From: Streptomyces kurssanovii
GTDB taxonomy: Bacteria > Actinomycetota > Actinomycetes > Streptomycetales > Streptomycetaceae
Direction: 5' to 3'
DNA: 48,722 bases
NCBI RefSeq assembly: GCF_014649695.1
Contig: NZ_BMTN01000033.1
Location: 1-48,722, forward strand
Positions 43,774-48,722 of the stretch are shown one piece after another (the first letter of the stretch is position 1; each line of letters opens with the position of its first letter). The notes beneath the pieces were generated by a model that had not been told where the DNA came from, searched no databases, and was given only the letters and a program-made list of their open reading frames with translations. The position numbers and the translations under genes were made by a program.

Positions 43774-44328
43774 TCAGACGCGTTCCATCGGACGGTGCGG
43801 CCCCGCAGGCAGCTCGACGCCGATCGTGTCGCCGGGGCGGACGGTGCCGCCCTGCCGGACGACGCCCATGATCCCGGACTTGAAGGCGAAGTCCCCCGTG
43901 GCCGGGTCGAGTTCGAAGACCTCCTTCAGGAGGCCCTTCTGGAACGTGTCGATCTGCGAGCACGGATTGCGCAGCCCCGTCACCTCCACGATCGCCTCGT
44001 CACCGAGGTGCAGCAGGGCGCCGGTGGGCAGCCCCAGCAGGTCGATCCCACGCGTGGAGACATTCTCGCCGAGCTCGCCCGCGGCCACGATGAAACCCTT
44101 CGTGGCGAGCTCGTCGAAGAGTTCCTCGTGGATGAGGTGCACCTGCCGCAGGTTGGGCAGATGCGGCTCGTGCCGCATACGGAACCGATGCTTGATCGTT
44201 TCCCCCGCGTGGACATCGCCCTCCACGCCGAGACCGGCGAGCAGCGTGATGCTCTCGCGGTTCGGCTTGCTGAACGAATACGTTCCGTTGCTGCTCACAG
44301 CCGTGACCCGCGTCATCGTCGTGCCCAC
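43774..44328 (-). CDS. MOSC-domain protein
   Basis: 184 residues, a lone MOSC domain. Seen: LAGLGVEGDVHAGETIKHR, NLRQVHLIHEELFDEL, GELGENVSTRGIDLLGLPTGALLHLG, VEVTGLRNPCSQIDTFQKGLL with the conserved Cys (GLRNPC), and FAFKSGIMGVVRQGG. MOSC proteins are linked to molybdenum-cofactor sulfur transfer and to reduction of N-oxides (YiiM, mARC). No partner ferredoxin or cofactor gene is next to it. Starts GTG 44328 and ATG 44316 are both possible. It ends 38 bases before the hydrolase-macro gene, on the same strand. Confidence 0.92.
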   Translation of the reverse strand: MGTTMTRVTAVSSNGTYSFSKPNRESITLLAGLGVEGDVHAGETIKHRFRMRHEPHLPNLRQVHLIHEELFDELATKGFIVAAGELGENVSTRGIDLLGLPTGALLHLGDEAIVEVTGLRNPCSQIDTFQKGLLKEVFELDPATGDFAFKSGIMGVVRQGGTVRPGDTIGVELPAGPHRPMERV

Positions 44329-44737
44329 TTCTCGTAGCTGATGCGTTTCTCGAACCCGGCAAGCCTAGAGGGCCCGCGCCGACGCGTGGCGGTGAGCCTC
44401 CCGAACCCCGCCGAATTCGAGCGGTAGCTGTTGGTCGACGTTGGTAGCCATTGGGAAGCGTGTGACGGCCCCACAGTCGGCAAGGCCGGGCCCAACGGAG
44501 CCGGTAACGCGTTAGCGGCTCTGCTAGTGCGCGGTCATCTTTCGTGATTGAGGTGACTCATACGCCGACGGCGCATCACAAGCGGACGACCGAGCAGGTG
44601 CTGCACTCGCACGCCGACCTCTGACTGACTGAGCGGCCTCAAGGAACTCCGGGTCAGCGTGGGCGGCTGAGCCGCACACCCTACCCGGGCAGGCGGGGGT
44701 ATCCCTTACGCCCCTGTTTCCCGCCGGGACTCCCGGG
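44329..44737. other. 409-base intergenic region
   Basis: Between the minus-strand MOSC gene and the surface-protein gene. I found no gene, tRNA or repeat. The MOSC promoter is expected near its left edge. Confidence 0.45.
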
Positions 44738-45382
44738 TCAGCGGGCCCCGCGCCCGACGCGGCGGTTGCGCCAGACGACGCCGGCACCGGCAGCACCCGC
44801 CAGCATGGCTCCGCCTGCCACCAGGAGGGGGCCGGATCCGCCCGTACCGGTACGGGCGGCTGTGTCAGGGGCGGCAGCCGCGGTGGTCGGCCCCTTGCCG
44901 TCGCGTCCCGCGGCCGCGGCGGGCGTGGCGGACTCGGGCTGTGCCGTACCTTCTTCGGCCGTGGGCCGCGGAGTGCCGGGTCCGGCCGTGGGCGAGGCAG
45001 GGGTCCCGGGAGAGACCGTGATCGCCTCCTCGTCCCGGCCGAGCCCCGGATGGCCCGCCTCGACGGTGACCCTCCAGTGCCCGGGGGGCAGCGCCTCCGC
45101 GGTGGTGTAACCGGTCGCCGAGGCGGGGTCGCGAACGAGTCTCCAGGGGCCCAGGGACCTGCTCCCGTCGGCGCTGACCGCGTTCACCGTGGCAGCGACC
45201 CGCTCGTCGACCGGGTCGTTGTCGTTCTCCCAGGTGACGGTCGTCCGCACGCGACCGAAGTCGTGTCCGGTGATCTCCACCTTCAGGGTGTCACCGTGGG
45301 CCAGGGCGCCGTCGGCGGTGGTCAGTGACAGGGCCGCGCCAGCCAACGCGGTGGCGACGGCCGGGACGAGGGCTCGGCGCAT
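44738..45382 (-). CDS. Secreted protein with C-terminal membrane anchor
   Basis: 214 residues. A signal peptide (MRRALVPAVATALAGAALSL, cut near ALAHG) precedes a beta-rich domain of about 100 residues (LKVEITGHDFGRVRTTVTW ... GHWRVTVEAGHPG), then a Pro/Thr/Ala-rich linker and a C-terminal hydrophobic helix LLVAGGAMLAGAAGAGVVW followed by RNRR. The AARTGTGG just before the helix resembles an LAxTG sortase site but lacks the Leu. It is probably anchored in membrane or wall. The ATG follows GGAGG 8 bases upstream. The function is unknown. Confidence 0.82.
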   Translation of the reverse strand: MRRALVPAVATALAGAALSLTTADGALAHGDTLKVEITGHDFGRVRTTVTWENDNDPVDERVAATVNAVSADGSRSLGPWRLVRDPASATGYTTAEALPPGHWRVTVEAGHPGLGRDEEAITVSPGTPASPTAGPGTPRPTAEEGTAQPESATPAAAAGRDGKGPTTAAAAPDTAARTGTGGSGPLLVAGGAMLAGAAGAGVVWRNRRVGRGAR

Positions 45383-45481
45383 GACGATGTCCTCCATGGA
45401 TGGGATGCGGGGGTGGAATGGGGACGGCCGGCGGGCCACAGGCCCGCCGGCCGTCTTGGGAACGATGCGGGGTCCTCAGGC

Positions 45482-47545
45482 TCAGGCGGCCTTCTGGACC
45501 GTCCACACCTGGGCCGGCGTGCCTGCCGCGTTCTGCAGCTCGATCAGCCACGACCCGTAGTACGGGCGGTTGCTGACGCCAAGGACGTATCGGCTGTCAC
45601 CGGCCGTCACCGTCACTCCGTTGCCGCTCCGGGCGATCCTCCACCGCTGGGCAGCGGTGTCTGCGCAGGGCTGCTGCACCACATACATGCCGGCGGAGGC
45701 GGCTCCGCCGACGTGGAGGCACTTGCCGGAGACGGCGGAACGGATCCGGGTGTAGCCGTTGCCCGCGTTGTCGAAGTACCACTGCTGCTGGGCGTATCCG
45801 TTTCGCTGCGAGCCGACGAGGACAGTGCCGTCGCCGCTCCTGCCGCCCCAGATCTCGGCGGCGTTCCCGGTTGCGCCGTTGGTGAGCAGATGGCGCGTGT
45901 TGGGCGTGGGGGTCGTACCACCGCCGTCACCACCGCCCGAGGTGCGGAACGAGGCCGCCTTGCCCCGGCCGCTGTCGCGGCCCGAGGAGTCACGCACCGA
46001 GACAGAGACGGTGTAGTTCGTTCCTGGCTTCAGGTTGTAGATACGGGCGCTGGTCCCCTGCACCCAGCCGATGGCCTGGTCGTTCAGGAAGATCTGGTAC
46101 CAGGCCGCACCGCTGACCGCGCTCCAGCCGGCGACTGCGGAGTCCGGGCCGATCTGCCCCACGGTGACGGCGGGCCCGGTGCCGGAGCCGTTCGTCGGGG
46201 TGGGCTTGGGCGTCGGGGTCGGACTGGGGTTCGGGTCGGGCCCCCCGGTGCTGCCCTTGATCAGGAACTGGTTGTCCGCCATATTCCAGTGCGTGGCGAG
46301 ATAGCTGCCCTGCCTTGGGTTGGTGTGGAAGTAGTCGTCGTGGTTGCAGTCCAGACGGTTCTCGTACTCCTGCCCCTGGCAGACGTAGCGCATCTTCGGG
46401 TAGTACGGCGTGTCCGAGTAGCACATGACGTCGTACTCGTCCGTGCAGTGCGCGCCCCGGCTGGTGTTGGGTGCGCTGTTGTTCACCGCGCCGAGGTTGT
46501 GGCCCAGTTCGTGCGCCGCGGTGTGTCCGCCCCAGCAGCCGGTGTCGGTACGGCCGTAGGACGGGCCGAAGTTGCTGAGGTTGTTCTGACCGGGACGCTC
46601 GTCCCCGGCGAAGGAGCCGATGCCGCAGTAGACCTGCGCGTCCGCGAAGATCATGTACTTGCGGTCACGGCGGTCGAGTCCCTTGGCCGCGAGGGCCCTG
46701 TTCGTGGCACTGAACTCGGACAGCGCGGAGGCCGGGAGCTCGATGTTGAGCACGGTCGGCGTGCAGTCGGCGGCCGTCACATAGCGGATGTTCCGCACAC
46801 CGCCGGTGTCCTTGGCGCTCTCCGAGTAGATGAGGTCGGCGTCGGCGGCCCACTTGCGGAACGACGGGAAGTACTCCGCGTACCGGTCGCGTCCGGGGGC
46901 GTGCACGTACACCACCTGGACACGGTTGCCGCTGTTGCCGTCGCCGTCGCAGCGCACGGTCTGCCCGGCGGGCCCGTTCGCCGCGGGAGCCTGCGAGGCG
47001 GAAGCCCCGGCAGAGGGAGGGCTGCTCACCTCACCGGCCGGGGGCGCGGCGTCGAGTGCGGGTGCGGTGGTGCGCGGAAGCCCTCCCCCGGAGGGCTTCC
47101 CGCTCTCCGCCTTCGTCGGATCCTCCGCGGGTGCGGCGGCCTTCACCGCGGGCGGGGTGTCCTTCTTGATGTCGACGCCCTTCGGAGGGGCGTCAGGGCC
47201 ATGAGTGCAGTGACCGCCGGCCGTGCGGTACACCCCCGCGCACGGATCCCCCTCGTGCGCGGGCTTCAGCCCTTTGTAGATCATGCCCCGCTCGGGCTCG
47301 CTCTCGGGCACGTCCTTGAGCGGCTCGGGGTCCTTGTCGCGAGCCGGCCCCTTGGCGGGCTCCGGGGTCGCTGCGAGCGCCTCTCCCTGGGCGAGCGACA
47401 GCGGTCGGGTTGCGTCCGATGCCGGTTGGGTCGCCTGGTAGGCCACTCCGGCCACGACCGCCATGACGGCGACCGCGGCCGAGCCGAGTATGAGCCGGCG
47501 GGACTTGCGACGCGGAGGCTTCTTGAGTCTTCTGCGTCCGGACAA
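45482..47545 (-). CDS. Secreted zinc metalloprotease with FN3 and ricin-type domains
   Basis: 687 residues. An N-terminal membrane helix (LILGSAAVAVMAVVAGVAY) follows a basic stretch. A Pro/Ala/Lys-rich region (about 55-200) leads to a metzincin-like protease with HELGHNLGAVNN and a Met-turn DVMCYSD; the third zinc ligand position reads Asn (HExxHxxGxxN) instead of His or Asp. An FN3-like domain (AVTVGQIGPDSAVAGWSAV, TNYTVSVSVRD) and a ricin-type beta-trefoil (QQQWYFDNAGNGYTRIRSAV ... QRWRIARSG) end it, suggesting carbohydrate binding. The TTG start has GGAAGAGG upstream. Confidence 0.9.
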   Translation of the reverse strand: MSGRRRLKKPPRRKSRRLILGSAAVAVMAVVAGVAYQATQPASDATRPLSLAQGEALAATPEPAKGPARDKDPEPLKDVPESEPERGMIYKGLKPAHEGDPCAGVYRTAGGHCTHGPDAPPKGVDIKKDTPPAVKAAAPAEDPTKAESGKPSGGGLPRTTAPALDAAPPAGEVSSPPSAGASASQAPAANGPAGQTVRCDGDGNSGNRVQVVYVHAPGRDRYAEYFPSFRKWAADADLIYSESAKDTGGVRNIRYVTAADCTPTVLNIELPASALSEFSATNRALAAKGLDRRDRKYMIFADAQVYCGIGSFAGDERPGQNNLSNFGPSYGRTDTGCWGGHTAAHELGHNLGAVNNSAPNTSRGAHCTDEYDVMCYSDTPYYPKMRYVCQGQEYENRLDCNHDDYFHTNPRQGSYLATHWNMADNQFLIKGSTGGPDPNPSPTPTPKPTPTNGSGTGPAVTVGQIGPDSAVAGWSAVSGAAWYQIFLNDQAIGWVQGTSARIYNLKPGTNYTVSVSVRDSSGRDSGRGKAASFRTSGGGDGGGTTPTPNTRHLLTNGATGNAAEIWGGRSGDGTVLVGSQRNGYAQQQWYFDNAGNGYTRIRSAVSGKCLHVGGAASAGMYVVQQPCADTAAQRWRIARSGNGVTVTAGDSRYVLGVSNRPYYGSWLIELQNAAGTPAQVWTVQKAA

Positions 47546-48054
47546 ACTGCACCTCTTCCTTGGTCAGGGGATGGGTGCGCGAAAGCTTGCCAGACCAAAT
47601 GAGAGGAAAATTCAGACAAATAGGGTCCGCTTTCCGGGAGTTGTTCTGTTATCAACGCGCCGAAATTGATGATCAGTCAACTTGTCGCGCAAGCAAGCGA
47701 GTTACGCGCGTTGAGCGGCGGTGGTCTAGTCCCATTTAAGGATGTCGTAATCTGATCGAGATACGTCCCGGTCCTTTTTGAGTTCTCGTCAACTGCACTT
47801 CTCACGCGGCGAATTGACGTGATTACAAACAGTGCGGCCATCTTCCTGCCGGAGGGAGGAGAACGCCGCCCCGGCGATTACGACGAATAACCGATCCGCT
47901 ACTGCTCACCCACATCGGCGAGCTGCTCACCAGCCCATGGGGGGCGGCGATGCCGGTTCGCCCTGGGGACCCTTGTATCCGTACAGGGGACGACTCCGTG
48001 CTCTCGGCCCTCCCCGTGTTCCACGCGGCGCGCTTCTGCCCTGGTGAAGGGTCG

Positions 48055-48135
48055 CGACAGGGCCCGTCGCGTGTTGCGAGCTTGTCCCGAACGAGCGGCG
48101 ACGGCGCGGAACTGCTTGAACCGGTTGAATCCCGG
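48055..48135 (-). pseudogene. Fragment resembling an IS5-family transposase C-terminus
   Basis: The minus strand reads GFNRFKQFRAVAARSGQARN, close in pattern to the NRLKxxRxVATRYDKxARN motif near the end of IS5-type DDE transposases. Before and after, the frames break. It is an old insertion-sequence scar if real; only about 25 residues support it. Confidence 0.4.
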
Positions 48136-48584
48136 AGTGGCTGACCAGCAAGGTGCATCCGGCTGACCCGACGAGAGCCTCGCCCTCCACCGTTCATCCC
48201 GGCCTCACTGCCCCTCGTCGGCCCAACGGCGCTCCGGCCGAGGCCGGTTGATGGCGAAGTCCCCCGACACCGCAAGCCGGGGTCGCCCGGCTCTGCGCCG
48301 AGGGCCACGAGATCCGACGTGAGCATCGCCCGGTCGTCCCGCTCAACCGCCGCACCGTACTCGGCCGCCACGGTTTCACCGCCTCCGTCTCGCGGAAAGG
48401 CAGCGGCCGCTGCGCTCGTCCGCAAGGACCGGTCCCCGTTTGTGCCCCATGGATGACCCAGCGGGCTTCCCCCGGCCCCGGCAATAGACGGCCTGCGAGG
48501 GCACTGCCTTGGTGAGTGGTGACAGTCGGCAGCGCTCCCCTGACCGAACCGACTCCGTTGAGTGACGTACTAAGTGCGAAGCGT

Positions 48585-48690
48585 AGTTGCTTTGGCGAAA
48601 ACCCGCCTTGAGCCGGGCGGGGAGTGGCAAAAGACTGCTCGTGTGCCGGAGCGGACATCCCCGAGGGGTCCGCCCGCACGCCCGTCACGT
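48585..48690 (+). promoter_or_regulatory. Structured 5' leader before the edge gene
   Basis: Two hairpin-forming stretches are visible: CCCGCC / GGCGGG near 48601-48621, and GCGGAC, CCCC / GGGG, GTCCGC near 48646-48672. Between them GTGGCAAAAGACTGCTC is unpaired and relatively A-rich. Such an arrangement just upstream of a Shine-Dalgarno suggests a regulatory leader, but it matches no riboswitch I can name. Confidence 0.35.
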
Positions 48691-48714
48691 ATGCCATTGT
48701 CAGGAGACCATCGC

Positions 48715-48722
48715 ATGCCCGA
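48715..48722 (+). CDS. 5' end of a gene running off the window
   Basis: ATG at 48715 preceded by CAGGAGA with a 7-base spacing, then CCC GA. Only two codons are inside the window, so nothing can be said about the product. The upstream structured leader supports a real start. Confidence 0.45.

Larger units (their letters stand above)
47546..48714. other. Long intergenic region, A/T-rich at left
   Basis: About 1.17 kb. The left 270 bases are strikingly A/T-rich for this window (for example CAAATGAGAGGAAAATTCAG and CCTTTTTGAGTTCTCG) and hold the protease promoter. The middle has a decayed transposase fragment. The right end has a structured leader. No intact gene is seen; open frames on the minus strand are patchwork. 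Confidence 0.5.

Noticed and set aside
47823-48425. 200-codon minus-strand frame in the right-hand intergenic region
   Set aside because: The transposase-like residues are in a different frame and the frame has no consistent codon bias.
48585-48690. c-di-AMP (ydaO) riboswitch
   Set aside because: The expected conserved GGGGAACC-type loops are absent; left as an unnamed structured leader.

Overview
This looks like chromosomal DNA from a Streptomyces or close relative. It is very rich in G+C, has strongly G/C-biased third codon positions, uses GTG and some TTG starts, and carries typical actinomycete content: SpoIIE-type phosphatases, an HxlR regulator, a ROK-controlled sugar ABC operon, secreted proteases, and an actinobacterial cysteine leader peptide. 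There are about 43 convincing protein genes. I saw no rRNA, tRNA or CRISPR array.

Layout. 0.1-9.6 kb: three multidomain PAS/GAF/PP2C (SpoIIE) phosphatases, an HxlR regulator divergent from a RidA-family gene, a putative lipoprotein and a PEP-mutase/isocitrate-lyase-family enzyme. 9.7-11.9 kb: a two-gene RNA-repair cassette, a T4 Rnl1-like RNA ligase followed by a T4 Pnkp-like kinase/phosphatase. 12-18 kb: a small membrane protein, RNase H with a Cys/His tail, an S66 peptidase, a tandem universal stress protein, an unknown protein and a Nudix hydrolase. 18-26.4 kb: a nucleobase-flavoured group (YtcJ-like amidohydrolase, TetR regulator, NCS1 permease), a beta-propeller lipoprotein, a CapA-family protein, an SDR and a guanine-deaminase-like enzyme.

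26.6-31.9 kb: a complete minus-strand organosulfur operon, in order leader peptide - SsuE flavin reductase - binding protein - ATPase - permease - NtaA/DmoA-type flavin monooxygenase. The leader ends in a Cys-containing motif of the kind that couples sulfur genes to cysteine supply in actinobacteria. 32.2-33.7 kb: a SRPBCC protein and a scrambled stretch with gene remnants. 33.7-40 kb: a ROK regulator divergent from a binding protein - two permeases - GH1 beta-glucosidase operon, with a candidate operator between them. 40.1-40.9 kb: a STAS protein and a small unknown.

41.1-43.7 kb holds the most unusual locus: two minus-strand genes 11 bases apart, a fusion of a serine alpha/beta-hydrolase to a macro-like domain, followed by a protein with a Cys/His N-terminus (HEPN/RES-type) and a RES domain. 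RES domains consume NAD+ and macro domains bind ADP-ribose, so this may be an NAD+-targeting conflict or defence module. Its codon use is visibly less G/C-biased than its neighbours. 43.8-48.7 kb: a MOSC protein, a secreted surface protein, a large ricin-tailed metalloprotease, then about 1.1 kb with a decayed transposase fragment and a structured leader before a gene that starts at the window edge.

Start sites were chosen by Shine-Dalgarno position and family fit. All functional calls come from reading motifs by eye; no search was run.
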